Source: Rosa chinensis (Eukaryota; Streptophyta; Magnoliopsida; Rosales; Rosaceae). From it: DNA of 64,000 bases. The stretch covers positions 13,143,001 to 13,207,000 of the forward strand of contig NC_037094.1 in NCBI RefSeq assembly GCF_002994745.2, read 5' to 3'. Shown in pieces: positions 1 to 11,609 of this stretch; within the stretch, counting starts at the first letter, position 1; each line of letters starts with the position of its first letter. The position numbers and the translations under genes are program-made. The notes below the pieces were generated by a model that ran no database searches, was not told where the DNA came from, and saw nothing but the letters and a program-made list of their open reading frames with translations.

Positions 1-2221
1 TTCCCCTTTTCTCTCTCCTCCCCCCCGAGCTCTCTCCTCTCCGGTTCGGCCTCCACCGCACCTCCTCCGATTGCCGGCGATTCCGGCCACCCCAGGACGT
101 GCCACCGGTCATCCCAGGTTCGCCTCCTCCCTCCGAGCACGCCTACATCCTTGGTTTTCCACGATTTGGCCGGAAAACCACGGATCGAACGAAAGACTCC
201 TCCGGCTGCAGTTGACGATTTCCGGCGATTCCGGCCACCTCCGGTCCCCATCTTTCTGTCGAAGGTTTGGTTTTCATCACTGATTATTTTCCCTATGGTC
301 TTGTAACACGATTTGAAGTGTAGAGGCCGGATCGAATTAGGGTTCTTGAATTTTCTGGGTTTGTGTTCTTGGTTTGATTTCGACTGTTTCTAGTTGTTAT
401 TTGGAATTGTTGTAGTTATGAAGTGGAATCAGTGTGTTGAGTAGGTGTTGTAGCTGGAATTTGGTGGCCGGAGGTGGAGGTTGGCCACCGGCGCGTGAAA
501 CCCACGCACTGCCACTGTAGGTGGCGCGTGAAACAGGGTTTTGGCCGGAAATTTGTGACTGTTGAACATGTATTCGATCCATTTTACATCTAGTTAATTA
601 ATCGAAGCTTGGAAATCGAGTTGGAAGTGATTTGAATATAATTTTGATGGTTGATCAAGAAAATTGGTGAAATTATTAAACGAATTATGAGGAATCCATC
701 CATCGGATTTCCTCGGTTTGGCCTTTGAGCCTATATATTAGGGAGATAATATTTTTGAGGAAGATTGGAAGAAATTGGACAATTAAAGTGGATTTTGGGG
801 GTTGATTTTAATTAATTCAATTTAATTTTCCAACCCGAAATTAAAGTTACGAACGTTCTATTGTACAGGACGTGAGGAGGATTTCCTCGAGGAGGGTTTG
901 GATCGACGGCAAGCTTAGCCGTACTTTGTGAGTGGACTTTTGTTTTCAAACAAGTGATGCATGCATTTATTTATTAAAGCTTGATTTATTTTATTAACGT
1001 ATTTTTTACCGAGCATATAAAGATAATTGTGAGTTCTCTTATGGAATTACTTTTAAATATTGTTTCTCATAAAGTATTTATGATTGGTAACGGTTGTGAG
1101 TTTTGGATATAAAGTATTTATGCTCGGATTCGAATTTATATTTGAGATTTTTGAAGGATTTTTGAAATGGGATTTCGATGGAGTAAGTCTCCATATTTAT
1201 TTACCGACTTTCGGTTTAGGCATTGGGAATGCCTCGTTAATTTATACGGCTTTTTACGAAAATCATTGTACGGTTGGGAATCGTACCCGTATTGTTCCTT
1301 ATACATGGGACTTGGGGAAGCTTTAAGGATTTAACGGTTTTTAACCACCATACCCAGGGTCGTTCTATATATATTATATTACTGGCTAGCCTATTATTAC
1401 TCCTCCCTACTTACTATGTGTTCGTAGGTGAGTAGAGGAGAGCATGGGATGCTCAAGAGTGTGGGACACTCCGACCCGAGCCAATAAGGCTCCCTTCTTT
1501 CGTATGGTGAACGTCCTTCCCCATATTTTATTATGATTTGACTAGCGGGGCTAGTCCGATTTATTTTATCCAGCAAGGCTGGAATGGTTTGTACGAGTTT
1601 TGGGTTTAAAGAAATACGTTTTTTAAACGTTGCATGCATCGAGACTTTATATTGTAAACTTGTGGGAAAGTATAAATTTATCTTCATTTATACTTATTTA
1701 TTTTGTCCACTCACTCTAACGTTTTTATGTACTTTCCCCCTGGGCCCTTTGGTTTAAATTGCCCAGATCACAGTGTTGCGGACCGGCATAGGAGCGGAGG
1801 CTAGTACCACCTCTATCATCCATTCTCAGTAGGTTATTGATTAACCTACTCATTGTATTATATTTCGAGTCTATTCCTTAGATTGCTCTGAATACTTGTT
1901 GAGAGTGGATTTATACTTTTGTATAAGTATGTGTGTAAGAGAGTGGTTTATTTTGGGAGATTGTTGAACGATTGAGTTGCTGGGTTGTATTTGTGTAAGA
2001 TATTTTGGTTGTGAAGTTTGATGTTTTTATTTGGAAAATTATAGAATGATGCTAGGAAGCAGGGTGGCTTCAAGCATAGAATTTAAATTCCTATTGAGAA
2101 GTGTTTTCAGCAGGTTTAGGGTTGCCCATTTTTAGGGGAGGTTCTGTCGAATTTTCTCGAAAAGTGGGTCCCGCAGGTCCACCTAGGATTTAGGAGGGTA
2201 TTTCCGGGGTGGGTCCTGACA
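1..2221. repeat. Long LTR-like sequence, Ty3/gypsy type, left end outside window
   Basis: No coding gene is visible. The right edge ends GGGTCCTGACA (2211-2221), the CA-ending inverted-repeat terminus typical of long plant gypsy LTRs, whose other end would start TGTCAGGACCC. The interior fits an LTR and 5' leader: a CT-rich start with CCGGCGATTCCGG motifs, a TATA-like CCTATATATTAGG near 731, and a GTGAGTGGAC block near 929. The short ORFs here have no recognisable domains. Type and orientation are inferred; the left end and its target duplication are not in the window. Confidence 0.5.
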
Positions 2222-2863
2222 TACTAATTCTTCCGAAAAACCGTGATAGTCTGCAAGCGTGTGCGGTCTGTAACTGGGGGTCTTATGTTTCAGGCAGTTG
2301 ACGTAAACCTTTTGGTAAGGGTTATCGTCTGACTTCCCAATGGCGAATATCTGGCAGTATGCTTTATTGTATAAGTAGCTGAATTCAATAAGACTTTGTG
2401 ATCAAGGTTTAGACTTGCGGTCCAAGTATAGTCGCCTAGACACAAACTTTCTTTCAAATCGTTTGGGCAACCTTACTGAAATGGCCAGGTGGGGAGGGCG
2501 AACAAAAGAGGCAGAATCCATTTTGGCATGAACTACTCCCACATAGTGGTTTAGGCCCATTTGCACGCACTTCTGGATTCAATAACCTGTTATGAACGTT
2601 GTCCCATTTCTAGACACCATTTCACATAGGCTATACTTACTAAGATGAGAAAGATCATAAGTGTGAAGACAGTTCAACAAGTGTTAATAAAAACCGCCTT
2701 TAACCTTAAGGGACCTTAACTAGGCACCAATAAGGAGTTTATGTCAATATTAACAAAAGAGACTTCACCTATTCAGTTATGATTCACAACCCCTTACTAA
2801 CCTCAATTTCTTAATAGTGGTGTGATTTACAGCTCACAGTAGGTCCCACTGAGTGTGCCAAAA
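2222..2863 (-). other. Non-coding leader of a minus-strand LTR element, with primer-binding-like site
   Basis: No gene is seen. The last ~23 bases (about 2841-2863), read on the minus strand directly after the LTR that follows, give TTTTGGCACACTCAGTGGGA. This has the TGGCRC... form of a tRNA primer-binding site and lies where one is expected. I infer this is the start of the internal region of a gypsy-type element on the minus strand, interrupted at 2221 by the preceding LTR. Confidence 0.4.
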
Positions 2864-4105
2864 TGTTTGGCTCCAATTTTGTTGTAGCTGGTCAACAGTC
2901 TCTTTTCTGCGCAGGCATGCCAGCACCGTTCGGGTGCGGTCGTCGGGGGTGTCCCTTGACCTGACTTCTTTCAAGCGATTGTGGACGAGGAGAGCACCAA
3001 CCTAGTCGTGGGATTCTTTGTGCCTCGTGGTGAGGACTTTTGCTGAGCTTCTTCAAAATCACAATCGATACTCGATGTTGTAGATCGAGCAGAGCGAGAA
3101 CCACTAGGAAGTGAGGAGAACTTGCTAAAGCGTGACTTTAGCTTGGCTGGGTTGCTAGGGCGTTACCCTTGCTTGGCTGGTTCTGTAACCGTTGTGGTTG
3201 CGGCACTACCTTCGGCTCCCGAGGAAACTAGGACTGAAGTACGTTGGCAGAGGGTTTGGTGGCACTGAAAGTCGGCTTCTGAGAAGACTAGGACTAGGAG
3301 TGTGATCACCGGTAAGAGAAAGAGAAGGAGAGGAGTTGCTCTTAGAGAGAACTTAGATCATCTTAGAAATGTTTTGATGTTGTGAAGGTGTGTTTTGTGA
3401 TGAATTTGTAACCTCTATTTATAGGCTACCTTGCCAAAGTAGTTGGCATTAAACAAATGATAGTGGAGCATTAATTGGAGATAAGAAATGATGAATTTTG
3501 GATATAAAGAAGCATAATTGGAGACAAGGAATGATGAATTTTGGAGATAAGGAAGCACTTTCGGCTGTACTTTCAGCTCCTTTATTCCTTCAATTATATC
3601 TCCATCAAGAATTCAGATTTTGACCTTTACTTCTTCATAAGAAATGTTCCACTATGAGTGTAGATCATCCTGATAAAATTTCAGAGCTTTCAGTATAGTG
3701 GTTGGGCCAAAAACGCTGCTGGACCTCTTACAGGTCCAGTTTTCCAGTTTTGCTTCTGTAAAAGATTGGACTGATTGTTTGAAGGCCTTCCACTCAAATC
3801 TAGCTCTGGCACTCTTCATAAGAAATGACCATTGGACTTTCTAGATTTAATCTGGAAAGTTTTAGCTCATTTAGATTTCATTTGGTTAGTCTGCCGCCCC
3901 TCCTTCCTTGTTTAGCTCGGTTTCTCCTACCCAAAGTAGGAAAATGTGCTAAAGTTGACTTTTCATGCTTCCATAGTAGGCTTTATTTAGCCTCTAAATA
4001 TATATTTCGAACTTGTCGACAATATATAGCTTGAGCCACTGACATTTGCTCAATTTCTCCAAGACGTGCCTTGTCAGGCCAAAATGCTCATTTTGGATCC
4101 AAACA
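2864..4105 (-). repeat. LTR (1.24 kb) of a minus-strand gypsy-type retrotransposon
   Basis: The segment begins TGTTTGG (2864-2870) and ends CCAAACA (4099-4105), perfect TG...CA inverted termini. It has no coding potential. A primer-binding-like site adjoins its left end, so in minus-strand sense this is the 5' LTR and the element continues leftwards. It sits inside exon 3 of an anthocyanidin-reductase-like gene: homology to that exon resumes at about 4111. The second LTR and the matching target duplication (candidate gaact, 4106-4110) are not in the window. Confidence 0.6.
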
Positions 4106-4110
4106 GAACT

Positions 4111-4791
4111 GTAGATAAGTCACTTAACTGTCTGCGATCGAATGCAAGAATCAGCAATGCTTCTCATCCCAGCACTTCACCTATGTCCTTGTACTGCATT
4201 AATTATCATATTCAAACCTTCAAATTGTCAAATCACTCGCAACATTTCACCTTACGTGTCATGGAATGAATAGACAATATGTATAGAATCTAGCAATTGC
4301 ATCCCAAAATGCCTAAGCTCTAATAATAAGACAGATCAACAAGACAACAACTAATTAGGGACTTGGTACTAATTAAGAGACTGACCTTGGAGATTTCAGG
4401 GTTATGTTCAGTAGGAGTGGCAACATGAAAAACAAACTGACTCCCTTGAATAGCATGCTCAAACTCATTAGGATCATATAAATCAGCTTGGAACAGCAAT
4501 AACTTGGAGTCTGCATCAGGGAGAGACTTCAGAAGGCCTACTTTTGATGCATCCTCTGAACGATTGAGTAAAACAGACCACAAGATGAGCGGTTTGCACA
4601 TATACACAAATACAAACAAGCATATATGTATATATAGAAAAAGCATTCACAAACAGAGAGAGACCTAAGTTTCTGACAGTGGGATGGACTGTATGGCCAT
4701 TCTCCAGGAGCTTTTTGACAAGCCAACAGCCGTTATATCCAGAACCACCTGTAACACAAACTCTAGAAACTTTGTTCTTCTCCATTGGCAT
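4111..4791 (-). pseudogene. Anthocyanidin-reductase-like SDR pseudogene, 3' part cut off by LTR element
   Basis: This is a decayed tandem copy of the intact gene at 5307-7246. Exon 1 is 4665-4785 (121 nt, with an extra in-frame ATG at 4791), exon 2 is 4386-4555 (170 nt), and part of exon 3 lies at 4111-4208; exon lengths and splice phases match the intact copy. The Rossmann motif reads TGGSGYNG instead of TGGSGYIG. Exon 3 has lost 7 nt near 4173 relative to the intact copy, giving a frameshift and an early TGA; a second stop replaces an Arg codon just after KRL homology begins. At about 4110 homology stops where an LTR begins. The rest of exon 3 and exons 4-5 are not between the LTR and the window edge, so they were either lost or lie left of the window. 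Confidence 0.85.
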
Positions 4792-5306
4792 TTTTTAATG
4801 TGCTTCTTATTCTTCAGAATTAGGTTGATTTCAAAATCAACCAGATGTCATAAACAAATATCTTTCTGTGGTCAAAGCAGCAGTGACAAGGAATGACAAG
4901 TAGCAAGGAGTTATCAAGAAGATATGATCAAGAACTGTTAGGTATGCGTATGGCCCATTCCACGTAAGTATGAGATAATGAGAATGATATTGATGACATT
5001 GAGTACTCGCACTTCCTTAATCTTACATCACAAAAGTAATACAACAGTTCTACCGTGTATACTTATGCTTGTTCAACAACATAAGTTGAAGTGTTGCAGG
5101 CACCACCCATTCACCCAACAACAATGCTACTTGAGTGTCGGTTATATACGTATGAGAGAAGTTGATGAAATTAAACTACATTCATCCTCGTCACTCGATT
5201 GTTAGTGATGATACATGCTAAATAGGTTTATTAAATACTTTGCTACAAGGCTACAAGCTTGTACATATCCCCGGGATTCCCCGCATAATATAGCAACAAA
5301 CACAAA
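4792..5306. other. Intergenic spacer between the two reductase copies
   Basis: About 515 bp with no recognisable gene. It lies upstream of the pseudogene start and downstream of the intact reductase stop codon, so it would hold the former promoter of the left copy and the terminator region of the right copy. No clear motif was identified. Confidence 0.5.
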
Positions 5307-7246
5307 TTAAACTACTTGAGAAAGAGAGCTCCCATTTAACTTCTTTGCCCATGTTACACTGTCATCTAGTATGTCCTTCATGCCATACTTATACTCAAAG
5401 CCCATCTTCTTCAGCTTACTGAAATCACTTTGGCTTCCTTCTTCAGGCCCTTCGGTCAATCTGAAATGAATTCAACAAAACCATGAAGAAAATTGGATAT
5501 ATTCACGCACAGAAATTATGAGTGCTGAAACTATGTTGGATCCCTTACTTTTTTTGTATCTTGTATTCTGGGTAAGTTTCTTGGAAGTATATTGCAATTT
5601 CTTTGATAGAGTGACAGGCAACTGCACAACAGAATCTGCCTTTCATTGATGGCTGTTCCATGCAGAAGATATGTGCTTGGCAAACATCATCAATGTGCAC
5701 CAGAGGAACTGATCCCATAAATTCTTGCATTAATTTTAAGGCATTGCAAGAAAACAAGTCCCCAGTAAGTTGTGCCAGAATCACTCCCACACTTGTAGGC
5801 AAATATGAAAGAAGACTTTCTCCTCCCACTAAGCCACAAGGAAGAGTTACCACTTCTAATTTACCATCATCAAAGTCATTGTGGCTCAGCACTGCTTTCT
5901 CAGCTAAGGTCTTTGATTTAATGTACCCCTTCAACAATAAAAATTTCCAGTTAAAAATTAGAGCATAGTCGATTAATGGCGTCAATAAATGAATAAAGAT
6001 TCAAGAGGAAGAAAACGTACCATCGTGATAGCATTGCCATAAGTAGATGAGGCATCAAGTGGTGTCCAACACGACTCATCAAGTAAGGGTCTGAATCCAA
6101 CTCCATCATCCTTTCTTGGGGACATAGAAAGTATGCTTGCAGTGTAGATGAGTCGCTTAACTGTCTGCGATCGAATGCAAGAATCAGCAATGCTTCTCAC
6201 CCCGGCAACAGCAGCTTCAGCTGTGTCTTTGTACTGCAGCATACTCAAATCTTCAGATTGTCAATCACTAGCAAGATTTCACTACATTAGGGAACAAAAT
6301 GACAATGTATATAGCATTCATCCCAAAACATGTTAGACGAAGAAGAAAACAGATCAGCTATGCAGCATTGGCGGATCCAGTATAGAAAATTGGGGTGGAC
6401 TGAAATTTCTTCTCTTTGATTAAAGTGTAATAGATAATAAAACTGATTTTGGGAAGAAAAAAAAAAAATATATATATATATATATAAAGCCCAACAGTTA
6501 AAAGGAAAATAAGAAGAAGTAAAACTGGAGAGAACAGAGGAACCCAAAGGGAAGTACAACCGGAGAGAACGGAGGAACCCAATCAAATGGAAACTACAAA
6601 GTTTCGAACATGGGTCTCCAGCAAAAAATTATGCGCCTTAACCAACAGCGCTTGACCAAAGTAGTGATTCTCTAACATATACTAAAATTTTTATAATAAA
6701 ATTCTGTAGCCCAACCAGCCCTGTAAATAGATCCGCCACTGACCACTGTGCAGGTGTAATCTAATATACCAATGTCACTTTACAAAGGAAAATAACTAAT
6801 TAGCTAACTTTGTAATTAAGAAACTGACCTGGGAGTTTTGGGGATCATGTTGCATGGGAGTTGCAACATGAAAAACAAACTCACACCCTTCAATTGCAGG
6901 CTCGAATTCATTAGGATCGTATATATCAGCTTTGAACAGCAACAAATTGGTGTCTGCATTGGGGAGAGACTTCAGAAGGCCTACTTTTGATGCATCCTCT
7001 GAAATATTTAGCAAAATAAACCACAAATAAGGGGGTTGCACATATACACAAATATATACAAGCGCGCATATATAATGCTGGATAGAATAGGCATATTCAC
7101 AAACAGAGAGAGAACAGAGAGAGACCCAAGTTTCTGAGAGTGGCATGGACTGTGTGGCCCTTCTCTAGGAGCGTTTTTACTAGCCAACAGCCAATATATC
7201 CGGAACCACCTGTAACACAAACTCTTGAGACTTTGTTCTTCTCCAT
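5307..7246 (-). CDS. Anthocyanidin-reductase-like NAD(P)H-dependent reductase (SDR108E family)
   Basis: Predicted cytosolic reductase of the DFR/ANR/CCR superfamily; the exact substrate cannot be read from sequence. Five exons with GT-AG borders: 7126-7246, 6829-6998, 6021-6233, 5549-5928 and 5307-5460. They sum to 1038 nt, i.e. 345 residues plus TAA, a normal length for the family. The N-terminal Rossmann motif TGGSGYIG is at residues 12-19 and Arg38 is placed to bind the NADPH phosphate. The catalytic triad is Ser130 with Tyr170-x3-Lys174 (YIKSK, right after the exon 3/4 junction). FVFHVATP and [10 protein letters not shown] blocks are present, as in ANR-type proteins. The start is the ATG giving [19 protein letters not shown]; the pseudogene at 4111-4791 has the same start. 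Intron 2 contains a 380 bp repeat insertion. It resembles ANR-like proteins more than true DFR, but function (flavan-3-ol formation or another small-ketone reduction) is inference. Confidence 0.88.
6366..6745. repeat. hAT- or SINE-like insertion inside intron 2 of the reductase gene
   Basis: Near-terminal inverted repeats CATTGGCGGATC (6366-6377) and, at the other end, GATCCGCCACTG (6730-6741) bracket an AT-rich segment with an (AT)n run near 6469. The flanks ctatgcag (6358-6365) and ctgtgcag (6746-6753) match at 7 of 8 bases, fitting an 8 bp target duplication. The minus strand also carries TTGGTTAAGGCGC followed by ATGTTCGAAAC, resembling RNA polymerase III A and B boxes. The equivalent intron of the neighbouring pseudogene lacks the segment. 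Confidence 0.5.
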
Positions 7247-7916
7247 TGTTCTCCCTTATTGTGTTCTCCCTTATTGTTCAGAAACAATTTAGTTTAGGAA
7301 CCAATCAATTGTCAAATAATATATTTGTGTGGTCAAAAACAGCAGAGTCTCCGATACAAGGATACACGCACCGTTGGGGTTTAACAGTTTTGATTGATAA
7401 ATAACGGACCTTATATATAAACGGTTGAGATTACATAGTTGGTATATGCGAACTTGCATAGCCATGTATGCTAAAATTCTTCGCAAGTGGGAATGTGTCT
7501 TTTCTGTTCCTTTTCTGGTCTGTAGTGTTGCACGCACGCAGCAAGCAACTCATTTTGTCCACTCAACATTAATATGAATTTTTTTTTTTTTTGACAACGA
7601 ATATGAAAATGATTGATCATTTTCATTCTCACATAAGTATTACACGTGCAAAAGTAGCTGATATTAATTGCATACGTCCTCGGCAAGTAATTGGTAACTT
7701 TACGGGCATTAATGTTCTAGTATCCAACTTTCTCCCGTACGGTTTTTATACAAACCACATGCCACAATTTCAGGGGATTCATCAGATGACACCAAGAGTA
7801 TAGACCGCATTTCAATGAGAATCACTAATCTTCGATCTTAGAAATTTAGGTTGCTCCTCCAAGGAAAATAGAAAGTTGCCATTCTTTTAACATGTAGCAG
7901 CGGAGGAAGGAAATGA
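7247..7916. other. Intergenic: reductase promoter side and SEH1 3' side
   Basis: About 670 bp without a gene. It includes the upstream region of the reductase gene and the 3' flank of SEH1. A T-run micro-insertion with flanking aatatgaa repeats is at 7571-7607. Confidence 0.5.
7571..7607 (-). repeat. Poly-T micro-insertion flanked by 8 bp direct repeats
   Basis: aatatgaa at 7571-7578 and again at 7600-7607 flank a run of 14 T followed by gacaacg. The arrangement looks like a poly-A-tailed retroposition that kept only the tail. Confidence 0.45.
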
Positions 7917-10900
7917 CTAAGAAGTGGGTTCCAATGTAGCTTCTTCATGCCAAGTGCCATTCAAATTAGACTGCCACAACCGTACTACCCCATCGTTCCC
8001 AGTGGATGCCAATGTCATTCCACTCATGTCCCACTCCAGTTGCCAGACCTGATCACAAGACATTAATCGATTAGGAAGCTTCATAACCTTGCTTTTCCAG
8101 ATAATTCACATTTTTTCTTGTTAAGGCTCTGCAATTGTAGAACCACAAAATACACATACTTGTTCATATAATAAAACAATATACATACATATAGTTAAAG
8201 TCTTTCTTGCTGCTATTAAAGTAACAATTTGTTCCTCGAACACTGAAATGATTGAAAATACAATCAATAGTTAGTATTGATACCTCGCCTTTGTGACCAG
8301 AAAGTTGTGCAACCTTCTCTGAAGAGAGCCTTCCATCTGAGTCAGGGTTTAATCCAAGATGCCATATTGATATTCCCTTCTGAGTGGCAACAGCAATTAC
8401 CTCATAGGGCCTAAATAAAATTTACACAAGTTCACTATCTTGATAAAAATAGCTTCATTGCATTTTCCCCTCAAATCGTAAGAGCCAAAATCGTGCATTC
8501 TATATGATGAAAAAATACATAAAAGTTCAGTTTCATACACAGCAATTTGACAATTCTATCCCTACCTGCCAATGTTTGGTGCCCAGGCAACCGCATAGAC
8601 CTGATCACCCTTGTCATTAGGAGAAGCCAATTCCGCAACTGGGAGCCATCTTTGATGAGCTTGATCAAATTCCCATATCTGTAAAATTAATAATTACAAG
8701 CCCATAGCCCATCACTTGCATCATTTAGAAATTTTAGGGCATAACTTGTATTTCGTATGATATGTAATTTGGTTAATATGGCGCACATTTTTTATCGACA
8801 GAAAATTGCTTTCTCATGACCAAAACTGAATGCTGCAGACATGCTTTTTAAGGACTTCAAAACAGTGCACAGACATCACTTCGGTGATAAGAAGGTGTAT
8901 ACTACAAAATGATTTTGGTTGCCCTTTAAAGCATTACTCTTTCTATATGCAACTTCAGAAACAAAAGTAAGAAAACATGAAAAAAACAAAAAGTCAACCA
9001 GACAAAGAAGAGTCTCAAACTAGATGAATCCATTTGGTGTAATGATTTCTTACATCTACTGCGAGCACTGGAGGACTTAAGTTTGTATCAGGAACTGATG
9101 AAGATAGGCAAATGCTACCTTTCTGTGTAAAATGATCACACTCAAATAGCATTTTACTGATTTAGCACAGTAGCAACTTTTAGAAGTTATATCAGCAAGT
9201 GAACCTATAGACCTCCATATGATACTACAATTTCTAAAACATACTGTGAATATGAGAGATGCTTAACTAGTGTGTAAAGAAAAAAAAAATTGGGAGGGAG
9301 ACAAAAAAAAAAAAAAAGAAGAGCACGCTCATGTAATTGACGTGAAGAAGATAAACCTGCAATATTTAAGATAGGAAAGTACGAGTTTACCTTAGATGAA
9401 TTAAGTTGTAGAGTGTCTGAATTGAAACCCAAAACAAAACTTGATTCCTGGCTTTCTCCTCCTGTTGGATTCCATGATATAGATGCGGATAAGCACACAG
9501 CTTTCCCAAGTGTAGATACTGAATCAATAACATTCTGAATTTCCGCCTAGGCCAAAGGTTGTGAAAAGAAAAAATGTCAAGAGCAGTTCAAAGCTGTCAA
9601 TACTCATTCAACATAGACAGAATTCTTTTCCGAACATACACCTATGGCGAGGTGTAATCGCCTAAAAATTCTTGACAAATCTTTCTGCATGATGCAGCCT
9701 ATTTGACTTGGAAGATGTATAATATGGAGTGACCAGCACAAGAGATGATTTATGACAAGACCATAAATAGAAGGGCGGAACCATGTCAAGAGGAAGCATG
9801 ACAAGACCCCAAAAAGAAGAAAGCAGAGCAACAGAAACATAAAGAGGGAAACTAGATAAAAACCGTAAACAAGAATATACATGTCTGTTACAAGGTTTAA
9901 TTTTGTCCGAGGAAGAGGTGAAACATGCTCAACTTGAATTCGGGACAGCTATTCGAAATCTTAGTGAAAGACTGGATTTGTTATCTCATGTTTTGCTTTT
10001 CATGAAAAAATACCAATTGAAGTGGAGGTTTTCTTCAAACAACAAGGAGCTGGGTCCACTATTCAATCAAATGAAATTGAGCATGTTTCCCATCTCTTCT
10101 CGAGAAACAAGCGGGCTATGCAAAATTGTGCTCAATTTCATATGTGGCAATTCCGCCAAGATCTCTTCTTTAGTTGGGGGAAGAATCCGCACGAATCTTA
10201 TTTTTTGAGGAACATATCGAGAGAGAATTGGTTAGACGATGTGTGGTTGGTAAACAAGGATCAGTTTTTTAGCAAGGTACAGAATGTATCGTCAAATATT
10301 CAATATGATTCCACAAGATCTAGTTTTGTTCAAGTAACGGATTCTAGCCAATTGAAAGGATCCTCTGATCAATCCAGAGATCATTTCGATTCCATTAGTA
10401 ATAAGGATTCAAAATATTACACATTGATCAATCAAAGAGAGATTCAAGAAGTATTTTATTGAAGAATTAAGTTATTACTCAACAAAGAAGAATTGAAATT
10501 ATTAAAGAAGGGGTGAGATCAATTCAGAAATACTTTGTTTGTTTGTTTTTTAGGACATCCTATCTTTAGAGATAAAGAGGGGCATGAACTTTTTGTACGT
10601 CGTATGCCGACGTTTTTTGAAACATTTCCAGTTGTTTTGATCGACGGGGATGGAATTAGTACAAGCACAATCAGCAAATTCAAAATCAAGTTAAACTGCA
10701 TAATATGATTATCAAACTGAATTAGATAAAATAATCACCTGAAGCTGCCAGTTCTTCAATTCCAATGGATCAAGTAGCTCATAGAGCTTGACATTGCCAT
10801 CTGAATATGCAGCAACCTATGAAACAAACAAACTAACATTCGTGAATTTCATTCTCTCAAGTTATAATTTCATTGAACATGCTGCACACAGTTTCTAAAA

Positions 10901-11609
10901 AGCGCCAATTAGATCGACAGGAACCCTAAATCAAATAAGAACAAATGAATGAAAGAAAACAGTAAACAATCCACCGTTTGCCACTGCCAGACTTTCTAAG
11001 GAACAATAACCACAAAGCTGAACTAACCATTTTCAAACTTGACGATGAACCCCCAAATTGAACATCTAGCAGCTGAGCTGAATCACTTCTAAAGCTTTTG
11101 CACAGCTTCCATTGAAGAGGTTGTGCATCTAGAGAACAATAAACCCACATTCTTACACTCAATCAGTCCACATAGGCGATATAACATGCATCACAAAACA
11201 CAAGCAGAACATAGTCCAATACCTTCAACAATCTCTTCCCACAACGACAGCGTTCCATCTCCGCAAACACACGCCACTGCGTGACCGAACTCCGGAGGAA
11301 CCCAGACAACTTTGACAATGGCAGAAGCGTGGTGCACCTAAAAACCCAACAACAATTATTGAAGAAAACAAAAATCTAGCTTTTGGGTAGAATTGAAAAG
11401 TTAAAAAGAGACAAAAATGAGTTATTGAAGTGATGGAATGAGTTGGGGACCTTGGATTTTGAGGTGGAGGAGAAAGAGGAAGAAGACGGGTGGCGCGAGT
11501 CGAAGATGGTGAGAGTTCCGTCGAGGGAGCCGGTGGCTAATCTCTGGCCGGAGTAGTTCCAAGAGGAGCAGGTGGTGCCTTTATCGAGCGTCACCAGAGA
11601 TTTCTCCAT
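7917..11609 (-). CDS. SEH1: Nucleoporin SEH1 (WD40-repeat protein of the Nup107-160 complex)
   Basis: SEH1 is a beta-propeller subunit of the Y-shaped nuclear-pore scaffold, also found with the SEA/GATOR complex at the vacuole/lysosome. Eight exons with GT-AG borders: 11451-11609, 11223-11337, 11028-11128, 10739-10816, 9391-9546, 8566-8678, 8284-8410 and 7917-8048. They total 981 nt, i.e. 326 residues, the same length as Arabidopsis SEH1. Diagnostic stretches: [19 protein letters not shown] (exon 1), QWKLCKSF and LLDVQFG (exon 3), [14 protein letters not shown] (exon 4), SWNPTGGE and FVLGFNSD (exon 5), WAPNIGRPYEV (exons 6/7), and [20 protein letters not shown] (exon 8). The start ATG begins the conserved N-terminus. 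Intron 4 holds plastid-derived DNA in antisense. An additional in-frame 69 nt exon-like segment (9054-9122) with good splice sites lies in intron 5. Confidence 0.95.
9931..10449 (+). pseudogene. ycf2: Nuclear insertion of a plastid ycf2 fragment
   Basis: In the frame open at 10022-10462 the translation contains [57 protein letters not shown] and LINQREIQ, which are characteristic of the N-terminal third of plastid Ycf2. Homology begins near 9931 in a different frame, so at least one indel is present. Compared with Ycf2 there are small deletions (for example WIWLDN to WLDD). It lies in SEH1 intron 4, antisense to that gene. Not expected to be expressed as protein. Confidence 0.9.
10553..10657 (+). 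pseudogene. psbB: Nuclear insertion of a plastid psbB (CP47) fragment
   Basis: The 105 bp encode [27 protein letters not shown] and DGDGI, a lumenal-loop segment of the photosystem II protein CP47. psbB is in the plastid large single-copy region whereas ycf2 is in the inverted repeat, so the two fragments here were joined from distant plastid loci. The bases 10450-10552 between them were not assigned. Confidence 0.85.

Noticed and set aside
4516..4791. 91-codon open frame
   Set aside because: Reads from exon 1 of the reductase pseudogene through its intron; the exon ends at 4665.
10022..10462. 146-codon open frame as a nuclear gene
   Set aside because: It is a plastid ycf2 fragment inside an intron, without its own start context or end.
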